This document shows positions 8,615 through 15,899 of a stretch of 64,000 nucleotides of DNA, in pieces (position 1 is the first letter of the stretch; every line of letters starts with the position of its first letter). The notes under the pieces were generated by a model, which was not told the DNA's origin, searched no databases, and saw only the letters and a list, made by a program, of their open reading frames with translations. Source of the stretch: Lachnospiraceae bacterium A2 (lineage in GTDB: Bacteria > Bacillota > Clostridia > Lachnospirales > Lachnospiraceae); the NCBI GenBank assembly GCA_000403315.2, contig KE159636.1, positions 2,579,797-2,643,796 on the forward strand. Direction: 5' to 3'. A program made the translations under genes and the position numbers.

Positions 8615-9729
8615 AGAAAATAAAGATATTTCCAAAGACTTTTATATATACATTAGGATTGATGCTCTTTATTGTTGGAGTTGCCCATCTTTTGCTTTAC
8701 TTATTCATTCCACACGAAATTATGGATGTTACGATTAAGGCAAGTGAGCAAATATCTTTCAGCACAGATGTTAATGTAACACCCTATGTTAAGCAGACAA
8801 TCGCAGATGCCCTGCCAGTATCTCTTGTTTGCTGTATTATTATTTCCATAGTTTGCTCTTTCTGGTTTTCCAGAAAAATAACCGTTCCAATTAAGCACAT
8901 CAATATGGCAACAAAACAAATGGCACAAATGGAGAAAAATGCTGTTTGTACTATTAGCTCAAAAGATGAAATCGGTGCGTTGGCAGATAACATAAACTAT
9001 TTGTATCAAAGCCTGCTGTCAGCAATTCATAATCTTGAAGTTGAAAAACAATATGTAAGCGAAAGCGAAAAATCAAAAGTTGATTTTTTGCGGATTGCCT
9101 CGCACGAATTAAAAACGCCTGTTACGGCTTTAAATGCTACTTTAGAAAATATGATACTTGGCATTGGAAAATATAAAGACTATGATACTTATTTGCCAGA
9201 ATGTAAAGAAATGACGGAATATCTTGCTGATATGATACATGATATTCTTGAAACTTCACGGCTAAACATATCATCCGAAAAGGAAACAGCGGTACAAACT
9301 AATTTATCAGAAGTGGTTTCTGCCTTATGCGAACCATATATGTTGATTGCAAAGGCGAAGGGTATTGTATTCAGACTGGAATTGTTTGATAATTTAACGG
9401 CAGTTCTGCCACAGCATTTGTTTGAAAAAGCTATTTCCAATATTCTTTCCAATGCGGTAGCATATACAGAAACGTGCAAAACAATTTATGTATATTTTGA
9501 TGAAAAAAATCTTATTATAGAAAACGAATGCCAGCCTATATCTGATGAAATATTACGACATTTATTTGAGCCGTTTTATCGTCCAGATTTTTCCCGAAAC
9601 CGTGATAATGGCGGAAATGGGCTTGGACTTTACATTGTCGCAACTTTGTTTCATGCAATGGATATTTCATATTCATTTATTCCCATGAAACATCCACAAG
9701 GAATGAGATTTATTATCAATTTAAAATAG
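8611..9729 (+). CDS. Sensor histidine kinase
   Basis: A 372-residue kinase. Membrane segments at about residues 11-32 and 68-87 leave a short outer loop of about 35 residues, too small for a classical ligand domain; kinases of this form often sense through a partner transporter. A HAMP-like linker follows, then the H box ASHELKTP with His165, and an ATP-binding domain ending in GNGLGLYIV. Coupled by a 4-base overlap to the regulator. It is followed by a terminator, and the ABC exporter has its own promoter. Partnership with that exporter is inferred from the shared upstream repeats. Confidence 0.9.
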   Translation: MKKIKIFPKTFIYTLGLMLFIVGVAHLLLYLFIPHEIMDVTIKASEQISFSTDVNVTPYVKQTIADALPVSLVCCIIISIVCSFWFSRKITVPIKHINMATKQMAQMEKNAVCTISSKDEIGALADNINYLYQSLLSAIHNLEVEKQYVSESEKSKVDFLRIASHELKTPVTALNATLENMILGIGKYKDYDTYLPECKEMTEYLADMIHDILETSRLNISSEKETAVQTNLSEVVSALCEPYMLIAKAKGIVFRLELFDNLTAVLPQHLFEKAISNILSNAVAYTETCKTIYVYFDEKNLIIENECQPISDEILRHLFEPFYRPDFSRNRDNGGNGLGLYIVATLFHAMDISYSFIPMKHPQGMRFIINLK

Positions 9730-9743
9730 CCTATCACGCTGAA

Positions 9744-9773
9744 GAAGCTCTCCAACAGTCGGGGAGCTTTTTT
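9744..9773 (+). terminator. Rho-independent terminator after the two-component genes
   Basis: Stem AAGCTCTCC / GGGGAGCTT with a 7-base loop, followed by a run of T. It separates the regulator-kinase pair from the ABC genes, so the two are separate transcripts. Confidence 0.75.
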
Positions 9774-9791
9774 GATTAAAGAACTTTTGAA

Positions 9792-9835
9792 TTTCACACA
9801 CATTTCATACTGGTTCCATATTGGGAGATTATGAT
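9792..9835 (+). promoter_or_regulatory. Regulated promoter of the second ABC exporter
   Basis: Three direct heptads TTTCACA (9792-9798), TTTCATA (9803-9809) and TTCCATA (9814-9820) with an exact 11-base period sit upstream of a TATGAT -10 (9830-9835). The -35 region (about 9807-9812) does not match consensus and lies inside the heptads, as in promoters that need an OmpR-type activator. The heptads recur at the two-component promoter. Confidence 0.65.
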
Positions 9836-9879
9836 ATAGCCGTTCACTAAAATTAACATCAGAAAACGGAGGTAATAGA

Positions 9880-11340
9880 ATGAGTACAATTAAGAGAGCA
9901 TTTTTATACGTCACAAGAAAAAAGGGAAAAAGTATATTGCTTTTTTTCGTCCTTCTTATTATGGCAACCTTTGTGCTGTCTGGAATTTCGATTGAAAGGG
10001 CTGCACGGTTAGAACAGAAAAAGCTGCGGCAAACAATGGGAGGAACATTTGAACTATTGCCCGAATTTTCTGAAAGTAACCCATATTTTAAGACAATCAA
10101 TGATGATGAGGGTGGCGTGACATTATACACGGAGCGTCCTTTGACACAGGAAATGATTGATTTAATTTTGCAGATGGACGGTATAAAAAGTTGTGATGCA
10201 GACACGCAAAGCAATGTTCAGCCTAATCTTGAAATATTTAAGGGAAATGTCCCGTTAAAAGGCGAATTAAATGATTCCGCATACGCAAGAACTGTTTATT
10301 CAAGTGAAACCAATGCTTTTTTTACATCACAGAAATTACAACTAATTGAGGGAAAGCATATTACGAATGCCGAAAAGTATTCAGCCATAATAAGCAAAGA
10401 ATTAGCAGATAAAAACGGCTTGAAAATCGGAGACACCTTTTCGATAACGGCGGATTGTAAAGTTGAAATAAAAATTATCGGATTTTATGAAATCCTTAAA
10501 CCCGACTCTGCATTTGAAAATATACCTACCTACGAAAAAATAGAAAATCAGATTTTTGTTGATTACTATACGTTGCAAGAACTTTTCAGAGATACACCCG
10601 TAGGCTATATTTCGGCAAAGTTTTTGGTCGACGACCCCGCAAACCTTGAAAAAATTGTGAAAGAAATAAGGGAAAATCCTGAAATTGATTGGCAGGCGTT
10701 TACGCTTACTACCGACAATACAGAGTATCAAGAAGCTGCTGCTCCACTCGAAAAGCTACAATCCTTGGTTAGAGCAATTATTTTGGTTATTGCATTGGTC
10801 AGCGGAATAATTCTTGCCTTAATACTTACCATGTGGGGAAGAAGCCGTATCCATGAAACAGGAGTATTCCTTTCTCTCGGCATTGGAAAAGGTAAAATCG
10901 TTAGTCAATATTTGGCAGAAGTTTTTATGATTGCCATAATCGCTTTTGGTTTATCTTTCTTTATGGGTAATGCGGTTGCAAATCAACTGGCAGACAAACT
11001 AATTGAAATCCCGCCAAGTGGAGAAAATTTAAGCAATGACAAAGATGTAGTTTGGGACACAAAGGACAATTATAGTCTTTCGTTGGATGATGTTCAAGTC
11101 ACACTAAAGGATGATCGTGAGATTTCTACACCACAAAATGATGAACAGAACATAATGCCGCCCGAAGCAGAGGTATCAGATGATATTGCAAAAACAGAGC
11201 AAATCCACATTTCAGTTGATATTTTCGATATGCTGCATCTATATTTGATTGGTTTTGCAATCATTACGGTTTCAGTAATTCTCTCATCGGGTACGGTAAT
11301 GCGTTTGAAGCCAAGAGAAATTTTATCAAAAATGGGTTAA
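9880..11340 (+). CDS. ABC transporter permease, FtsX/MacB type
   Basis: A 486-residue permease with an N-terminal membrane segment (about 15-37), a long extracytoplasmic MacB-like domain (about 38-290), and three further segments (about 295-318, 345-365, 455-478). The FtsX coupling loop is visible as ETGVFLSLGIGKGKI. An unusual acidic insertion of about 90 residues lies between the third and fourth segments. The ATPase follows 18 bases later. A GGAGG site precedes the ATG. Together they form a macrolide/peptide-exporter-like pump, probably induced by the upstream two-component system; the substrate is unknown. Confidence 0.88.
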   Translation: MSTIKRAFLYVTRKKGKSILLFFVLLIMATFVLSGISIERAARLEQKKLRQTMGGTFELLPEFSESNPYFKTINDDEGGVTLYTERPLTQEMIDLILQMDGIKSCDADTQSNVQPNLEIFKGNVPLKGELNDSAYARTVYSSETNAFFTSQKLQLIEGKHITNAEKYSAIISKELADKNGLKIGDTFSITADCKVEIKIIGFYEILKPDSAFENIPTYEKIENQIFVDYYTLQELFRDTPVGYISAKFLVDDPANLEKIVKEIRENPEIDWQAFTLTTDNTEYQEAAAPLEKLQSLVRAIILVIALVSGIILALILTMWGRSRIHETGVFLSLGIGKGKIVSQYLAEVFMIAIIAFGLSFFMGNAVANQLADKLIEIPPSGENLSNDKDVVWDTKDNYSLSLDDVQVTLKDDREISTPQNDEQNIMPPEAEVSDDIAKTEQIHISVDIFDMLHLYLIGFAIITVSVILSSGTVMRLKPREILSKMG

Positions 11341-11358
11341 AGAAAGGAGTTTTTACAA

Positions 11359-12030
11359 ATGTCTGTATTTGAAATTAAAGATGTATCTTACTCTTATGAC
11401 AAAAGCAAAAGAATATTGACAGCGGTCAATGCCGTGTTTGAAACAGGAAAAATGTATGCCATTCTTGGAGTGTCTGGCTCTGGAAAGACTACTTTGTTAT
11501 CACTGCTTGGCGGGCTTGATGTACCGCAAAAAGGTGAAATTTTATTTGATGGTGTAGATATTTCAGAGCATACACTTGAATACCATAGACGCAATCATGT
11601 TTCACTTATATTTCAAAGTTATAATCTCATTGACTATATGACACCTGTTGAAAATGTAAAGCTGACTGCAAAGCAGGATGCCCTTCTGGTGTTAAAACAA
11701 CTTGGATTAACTGAAGATGAAGCGAAACGCAATGTAATGAAATTATCAGGCGGACAGCAGCAGCGTGTTGCAATCGCCCGTACATTGGCATCAGACACAC
11801 CTATTATTTTGGCTGACGAACCAACAGGAAATTTGGACGAGGATACTGCTGCCGAAATAACAGAAGTTTTAAAAAATTGTGCCCATCAGATGAATAAGTG
11901 CGTCATTATTGTTACTCATTCTAATGACCTTGCAAAGCAAGCTGATATGGTTTTTCGCTTGAAGAAAGGCAAGCAAAGCTCTTTGAGGGCCTGTGATGTT
12001 TTTCTTAAAGATAATCCAAAATTGATGTAG
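11359..12030 (+). CDS. ABC transporter ATP-binding protein
   Basis: A 223-residue ATPase with Walker A GVSGSGKTT (residues 37-45), Q-loop (LIFQSYNLIDYMTPVEN), signature KLSGGQQQRV, Walker B IILADEPTGNLD and H-loop IIVTHS. It is of the LolD/MacB group and pairs with the permease just upstream. About 15 residues shorter than usual between the Q-loop and signature (the helical part is compact). It ends the AT-rich cassette, 145 bases before the second MITE-like repeat. Confidence 0.92.
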   Translation: MSVFEIKDVSYSYDKSKRILTAVNAVFETGKMYAILGVSGSGKTTLLSLLGGLDVPQKGEILFDGVDISEHTLEYHRRNHVSLIFQSYNLIDYMTPVENVKLTAKQDALLVLKQLGLTEDEAKRNVMKLSGGQQQRVAIARTLASDTPIILADEPTGNLDEDTAAEITEVLKNCAHQMNKCVIIVTHSNDLAKQADMVFRLKKGKQSSLRACDVFLKDNPKLM

Positions 12031-12174
12031 GGGGTCAGGCACAGGACATGAGCATTGTCCCCTTTTGTATAAAGTTGGTTTAGCGGCTGACATTATATTA
12101 TCCGCAAGGGTAGGATAACCAAGCCGATCACCCATGATGAACTTAACATTGAAAAATACAAAGTGAAAAGATTT
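12031..12174. other. Non-coding remnant before MITE copy 2
   Basis: No complete gene. A short plus-strand frame just before the repeat reads KPITHDELNIEKYKVKR and continues without a stop into the repeat; it looks like a broken gene end but I do not recognise it. Confidence 0.3.
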
Positions 12175-12332
12175 ATTACTCCGGCGGTTAAATGCCGACG
12201 AATTTTACGCAGAATAAATTTCCATCTGCAAGGCGGAAGAAGGCGGCGTAGCGGGGCTGCGTCAACGGATGACAACACGGCAAATGAAAATTTAGGCAAG
12301 TAAAAACATCAATATTTAACCGCCGGAGTAAT
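12175..12332 (-). mobile_element. MITE-like element, copy 2 (158 bp, inverted)
   Basis: Same 158-bp length and same 19-base perfect terminal repeats as the element at 4963-5120, in the opposite orientation and about 95% identical by eye. Its right edge interrupts a TnpV-like gene remnant. The pair brackets the PBP, two-component and ABC genes. In both copies one frame is open across the element, but six of the eight differences change the amino acid, so it is probably not a selected protein. Confidence 0.8.
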
Positions 12333-12334
12333 AT

Positions 12335-12478
12335 CGTCTCATAGAAAGCATGAAACAGACACAGGGCATAACGGAACGCCTAAAGGAAGAAAATGCCTTA
12401 GAATGGGTACAACGCCTTAATAACATAAGGGCTTGGGCGGGGGAGAGTGTGAACGAGGAAATTATTTATGTATCGTAA
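12335..12478 (+). pseudogene. TnpV transposon protein, C-terminal remnant
   Basis: The frame reads RLIESMKQTQGITERLKEEN and then LEWVQRLNNI, ending EIIYVS and stop. This matches the conserved C-terminal end of transposon-encoded TnpV proteins (GITE-LK-EN-MEWV-RMNNI pattern). The N-terminal two thirds are gone; the frame is cut exactly at the edge of the MITE-like repeat. It marks a former larger transposon here. A free-standing 42-codon gene from the ATG at 12350 is possible but lacks a clear ribosome site. Confidence 0.6.
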
Positions 12479-12559
12479 ACCAAAAGCGGCGGGGAGAAAT
12501 CTTTGTTGCTTTTTAGATATATATGGGGTTAAAATCTTGATATAATAAAAAATAATTTT

Positions 12560-12720
12560 TATATCAGTCAAATACCTCGCAGCAAGCTACGGGTCATGAC
12601 CTGGCTTGTTCTTTCCGCCCCAAGGGGCGGGGTATTTGTACCCGCAGGGCACTTACCCTCACGGCATTCGCCAAATATCCGCGCAAGCGCGGCTGCTTGG
12701 CTCATTGCCCGCGGGAACAA
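12560..12720. repeat. GC-rich palindromic repeat, copy A
   Basis: A GC-rich island within AT-rich DNA, with small hairpins CCGCCCC/GGGGCGG and CCGCGC/GCGCGG. The part from about 12660 (CATTCGCCAAATATCCGCGC) reappears in diverged form at about 14565-14632 (CATCCGCCAGATCTCCGCCC), both continuing as CGCGGCTGC-TGG and ending CCGGGAA-like. Function unknown; probably a dispersed intergenic repeat. Confidence 0.5.
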
Positions 12721-12736
12721 AAGATAAATTTGTGTA

Positions 12737-12767
12737 TTGACTCTCTCGTAGCGTAACGGTTTAGGAT
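12737..12767 (+). promoter_or_regulatory. MerR-type promoter with 19-base spacer
   Basis: TTGACT (12737-12742) and TAGGAT (12762-12767) are separated by 19 bases, the over-long spacing that MerR-family proteins correct by twisting the DNA. The spacer holds an imperfect dyad (CTCTCGTA / TAACGGTTTAG). It lies just before a MerR-family gene, so autoregulation is likely. Confidence 0.6.
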
Positions 12768-12787
12768 AAGGTTGGAAGGAGGAAATA

Positions 12788-13627
12788 ATGAAAACAGTCA
12801 AAGACGTGTCAGAGATAAGCGGAGTAAGCATAAGAACGTTAAGATATTATGATGAGATTGGCTTATTAAAGCCAACGGAATTGTCAGATGCAGGATACCG
12901 CTTATACGACAGCAAAGCATTAGAAAGATTGCAGGAAATTATGTTCTTTAAAGAATTAGAGATACCATTGGAAGACATAAAGAAAATAATGGACAGTCCT
13001 AATTACGATAAAGAACAGGCTTTATTAACTCAAAAGAATTTATTGGAGCAAAAGCGAAATCGGCTAAATGGGATTATTGAGTTAATATCAGACGTGATGA
13101 AAGGAGTTAATACTATGAGTTTTAAAGCATTTAGTAACGAAGAGATTCAGGAAATTTTAGACCATATGTTTGGATGTATGTCAAAAGAATCACTGAAACA
13201 GCAGATACAGAAATATGGGAGCGAAGAAAAATATCGGGAATATTTAGCAGCAGGCTTTTCAAATGAACAAGCCATCGCAGATGTTTTTAAATGGTATGGC
13301 AGTAAAGAAAAAGCAATGGAAGCTATTATGCAGTCAACTGGTGATGTTAAGGAATTTAAGCAGGAGCAGGACAAAAATACTGAAATATATAAAAAGTTTA
13401 TGGCGGCAAAAGAAACTGGTGACGCTAATGTAGAAAAAGAAGCAGTCGAGCAGCTTGCGGAAAATTATAAGGAGATGTTTAAACTTGACAATGCCAGAAG
13501 CATACTTTTGGATTTAGCAAGTGAGTATTTGCAAAAACAGAAGTTGGCGGAAGCTACGGACAGCCAATTTGGAAACGGTTGTTCTGAATATGTTGCATAT
13601 GCGATTAAAAAGTATTATGGTGTTTAA
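12788..13627 (+). CDS. MerR family regulator with TipAS ligand-binding domain
   Basis: A 279-residue transcription factor. Residues 1-70 are the MerR winged helix (ISGVSIRTLRYYDEIGLLKP), followed by a dimerisation helix to about 110 and a C-terminal all-helical TipAS-like domain (about 135-275; contains KYGSEEKYREYLAAGFSNEQ). TipA-type proteins bind cyclic thiopeptide or related antibiotics and switch on their own promoter and efflux genes. The GGAAGGAGG site and ATG are clear. The promoter shows the family's 19-base spacer. The target beyond itself is not visible, but a MATE pseudogene at 22.6 kb has a similar promoter. Confidence 0.88.
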   Translation: MKTVKDVSEISGVSIRTLRYYDEIGLLKPTELSDAGYRLYDSKALERLQEIMFFKELEIPLEDIKKIMDSPNYDKEQALLTQKNLLEQKRNRLNGIIELISDVMKGVNTMSFKAFSNEEIQEILDHMFGCMSKESLKQQIQKYGSEEKYREYLAAGFSNEQAIADVFKWYGSKEKAMEAIMQSTGDVKEFKQEQDKNTEIYKKFMAAKETGDANVEKEAVEQLAENYKEMFKLDNARSILLDLASEYLQKQKLAEATDSQFGNGCSEYVAYAIKKYYGV

Positions 13628-13646
13628 TTTCGTTGTAAACGTAGAT

Positions 13647-13683
13647 AAATCCCTATGTCAAAAGGATTTGACATAGGGATTTT
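13647..13683. terminator. Rho-independent terminator
   Basis: Strong hairpin AAATCCCTATGTCAAA / TTTGACATAGGGATTT with a 4-base loop, 20 bases after the MerR gene stop. The A- and T-flanks would let it work in both directions. Confidence 0.8.
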
Positions 13684-13788
13684 GGCTAAAGTCAAATTCT
13701 TTTGGTAGAAGCTGGGTTTGTTGAATGATAAGATTCTGGTGGTTCAGGGATACTATTCAATCGACAAACGAAGAAAGGAGGAAGAAAG

Positions 13789-14367
13789 TTGGAAGTTGGC
13801 GCACAAATAAAAAAATATCGCAGTAATATGGGGATTTCCCAAGAAGAACTTGCAGAAAAGGTCTATGTGAGCAGACAAACCGTTTCTAATTGGGAAACGG
13901 GGAAAAACTATCCAGATATTCATAGCGTATTACTGCTAAGTTCTGTATTCAACGTATCTCTTGACCAACTAATGAAAGGAGATGTTGAAATTATGAAAAA
14001 TGAAATCAAGGAAACAGAAATTAAAAAATTCAATAAAATTGGCGGTATATATGCTGTGTTTTTGATTCTAACAGTCATTACATTAGTTCCGTTTCTAGCG
14101 TTCATGGACTGGTATGGGCTGATTCCGTGGAGTGGGGTGTATGCTATCGCACTATATTTTGCATTTAAAGCGGATAAAGTCAAGAAAGAAAACCATCTTT
14201 CAACCTATAAAGAAATCGTTGCTTTTACGGAAGGAAGGAGATTAGATGAGATAGAGGAACAACAGGAAATCGGGAAACGTCCATATCAAACTGTACTATA
14301 TATGTTTGGAAGTGCAGCAATAGCTTTTATTGTTGTTTATTTGATGGCAAAGATTTTTTCTCTGTGA
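13789..14367 (+). CDS. XRE family regulator with membrane-spanning C-terminus
   Basis: A 192-residue protein with an N-terminal helix-turn-helix (residues 5-60: QEELAEKVYVSRQTVSNWET) and about three hydrophobic segments (about 84-103, 107-124 and 168-190). The TTG start at 13789 is chosen because AAAGGAGG lies 7 bases before it. This architecture is a common Clostridia family of membrane-tethered repressors; ligand and targets are unknown. It lies downstream of the MerR gene but behind a terminator, so it is separately transcribed. Confidence 0.85.
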   Translation: MEVGAQIKKYRSNMGISQEELAEKVYVSRQTVSNWETGKNYPDIHSVLLLSSVFNVSLDQLMKGDVEIMKNEIKETEIKKFNKIGGIYAVFLILTVITLVPFLAFMDWYGLIPWSGVYAIALYFAFKADKVKKENHLSTYKEIVAFTEGRRLDEIEEQQEIGKRPYQTVLYMFGSAAIAFIVVYLMAKIFSL

Positions 14368-14636
14368 GCAATATAGTTTATTGGTTAAATTTCTTTCAAT
14401 GAAATTTTAAGGTTAATACCCACCAAATAAAAAATCCCTGCAAAGTACTGGACCATGATTTCCCGATGCCTGAATTAGGGAAGGTTGCGCCATACAGGGC
14501 CTATGTCCTCAATAACAGGGCGGGTAGCTGGGGGCATAACGGGTAAATTTGCCCCGCAGCATCCGCCAGATCTCCGCCCAAACGCGGCTGCCTGGTTAGC
14601 ACCCTGTGGGTACATTGCCCCGGGAATACATTGGAA
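14368..14636. repeat. Intergenic region with GC-rich repeat copy B
   Basis: No gene is seen. From about 14540 it carries a diverged copy of the GC-rich repeat found at 12560-12720 (shared CGCGGCTGC core). The remainder is AT-rich and featureless. Confidence 0.45.
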
Positions 14637-14855
14637 TCAGAATACCATTATTTCATTTAAAAGCTTTTTCAGCGCAGCCATTTGCCTTGCTGTAATGGTT
14701 ACTCCTTTCCCATATTTTGTATGTTCCATATTCCATGTCCGTATATCATACACAGGCTCCCGGTTGTCCCATGATATATAATTCAGTTCCTTGGCCCAGC
14801 CGTTATTTGGTTGGGACAACATTCCGATATGCTTGTAAATTTTATATTTTCTCAT
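14637..14855 (-). CDS. YdbC/PC4-type single-stranded DNA-binding protein
   Basis: A 72-residue protein whose sequence (KELNYISWDNREPVYDIRTW, then GKGVTITARQMAALKKLL) fits the bacterial PC4/YdbC family: a small beta-sheet plus helix fold that dimerises and binds single-stranded DNA or RNA. Full length for the family. GGAAAGG lies 6 bases before the ATG. It stands alone, convergent with the XRE regulator. The role is general nucleic-acid binding; no specific target can be read. Confidence 0.75.
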   Translation of the reverse strand: MRKYKIYKHIGMLSQPNNGWAKELNYISWDNREPVYDIRTWNMEHTKYGKGVTITARQMAALKKLLNEIMVF

Positions 14856-15002
14856 GCGAAACCTTTCCCCATCCCTGATTGATTAGCCATGGCGTCCCAT
14901 GCTCCTGCAAATAGATTTATGTTTTTCACTAATCCCATTATATAGCTTCCGCCTGCGAAATGGAATAGGCTATCCCCATTTTGCAAAACCATAATATTCC
15001 TG
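14856..15002. other. Short intergenic region
   Basis: It contains the promoter side of the YdbC gene and the end of the next minus-strand gene; no further feature is recognised. Confidence 0.4.
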
Positions 15003-15653
15003 CTATTTTTCCGCAGCCTTCCTTGCCTGTTCCCTGGTTTTTATCCCATCAATGCCCAGCAGCAGGGCAGCTACATCCACACATCCAATGGAGGGCAGGA
15101 CCAGTTCCCCCTCTGCCCGGTCCATGTCATGCAGCCGCCCACCTTTTCCTCCTGCCCGGACAGCAAAAAGCCCGTGCTCATCCAGCCCGTGCTTCCCAGA
15201 AGAAAACGTCTGCCCAACCACATGGTACCGGATCCCTCCATCCCAATCAGGCATCCTCCTTACCGCAAGGTAGCAGCCCCTGCAGCTCCCATCTACGCAA
15301 TTTTGCTGGCAGTCTGCAGCCGCATAGTAAAAGTCTGCACCCCCTGCCATCCTGTCCAATGCATGGCATGTGCCGGAATGCAGGATGGAAGACGCAGTTC
15401 CCATAACCCTGCCAAAGTCTGTAGGGCTTTCAGCGGAAAAAAAGCCCCCATGCTTCTGGCAGCCATGCTCCAGATATGCCCAGATAGCATCTGCCATGCC
15501 ACGGTATGGGCGGGCCTGCACCTCCTTAAGCATCTTCTGGATTTCCTCTGGCGGCATGTCCCCCTCAAAAGAAATGGAATATAGCTTCTCATCACCCCAA
15601 AAATCAAACTGGTACCTCCGGGTCCCAATAGGCCTTAAAATAGTGTCTGGCAT
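15003..15653 (-). CDS. Hypothetical protein, Cys-rich centre
   Basis: A 216-residue protein of no family I recognise. No signal peptide or membrane segment. The centre has a cysteine cluster (CQQNCVDGSCRGC) that could bind a metal, and the C-terminal half mentions a long conserved-looking run around DEHGLFAVRAGGKGGRLHDM. Start at 15653 is set by AAGGAGG 7 bases upstream; an in-frame ATG further upstream (15692) lies inside the repeat-derived leader. A promoter with TTGACA and TATACT lies upstream on the same strand, so it is probably expressed. High GC, like the genes to its right. Confidence 0.6.
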   Translation of the reverse strand: MPDTILRPIGTRRYQFDFWGDEKLYSISFEGDMPPEEIQKMLKEVQARPYRGMADAIWAYLEHGCQKHGGFFSAESPTDFGRVMGTASSILHSGTCHALDRMAGGADFYYAAADCQQNCVDGSCRGCYLAVRRMPDWDGGIRYHVVGQTFSSGKHGLDEHGLFAVRAGGKGGRLHDMDRAEGELVLPSIGCVDVAALLLGIDGIKTREQARKAAEK

Positions 15654-15674
15654 GTAAACCAACCTCCTTTTTAT

Positions 15675-15709
15675 ATTACTTCGGCGGTCCAATATTGCCG
15701 TTTTTCATT
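15675..15709. repeat. Degenerate single end of the MITE-like element
   Basis: ATTACTTCGGCGGTCCAATA and the next 14 bases line up with the first 34 bases of the 158-bp MITE-like repeats (ATTACTCCGGCGGTTAAATA...), with a handful of changes. No matching right end is visible. It lies between the promoter and ribosome site of the hypothetical gene on the minus strand. Confidence 0.45.
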
Positions 15710-15719
15710 CCCTTCCGAA

Positions 15720-15747
15720 AGTATATCATAATGTTGTATCTTGTCAA
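15720..15747 (-). promoter_or_regulatory. Sigma-A promoter for the hypothetical gene
   Basis: On the minus strand TTGACA (complement of 15742-15747), 16-base spacer, TATACT (complement of 15720-15725). It reads leftward across the degenerate repeat end into the gene starting at 15653. Confidence 0.6.
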
Positions 15748-15783
15748 CAATATAAGATTCTTAAGTTTCCCCATTTTTTATTG

Positions 15784-15863
15784 TTGATTTATATCAAGAA
15801 TATGATATAATTTCTATCATACTATGAGATTAGGGCGCCAAAAGTGCTTTTGGCGTACTAATC
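15784..15863 (+). promoter_or_regulatory. Promoter and leader hairpin of the secreted repeat protein
   Basis: TTGATT (15784-15789), 16-base spacer, TATAAT (15806-15811). The transcript begins with a long hairpin at 15828-15863: outer arms GATTAG/CTAATC and inner 9-base arms CGCCAAAAG/CTTTTGGCG around a 2-base loop, with a GG/TA mismatch between. It ends 37 bases before the start codon and has no T-run, so it looks like a leader structure (stability or regulation) rather than a terminator. Confidence 0.55.
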
Positions 15864-15899
15864 CTATAAGAAAAACTAAGGAAAGGGTAGGAAAAATTT

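Noticed and set aside
12175..12303. Open frame across the MITE-like element as a small protein gene
   Set aside because: Both copies keep the frame open, but six of eight substitutions change the residue, so there is no sign of protein selection.
15763..15781. AGTTTCCCCATTTTTTAT as a third copy of the 43-base inverted repeat
   Set aside because: Eighteen bases match, but the GGCTCT half is missing and the rest diverges; too little to call a copy.
15828..15863. Known riboswitch in the surface-protein leader
   Set aside because: The hairpin is a simple stem without any conserved aptamer core that I recognise.
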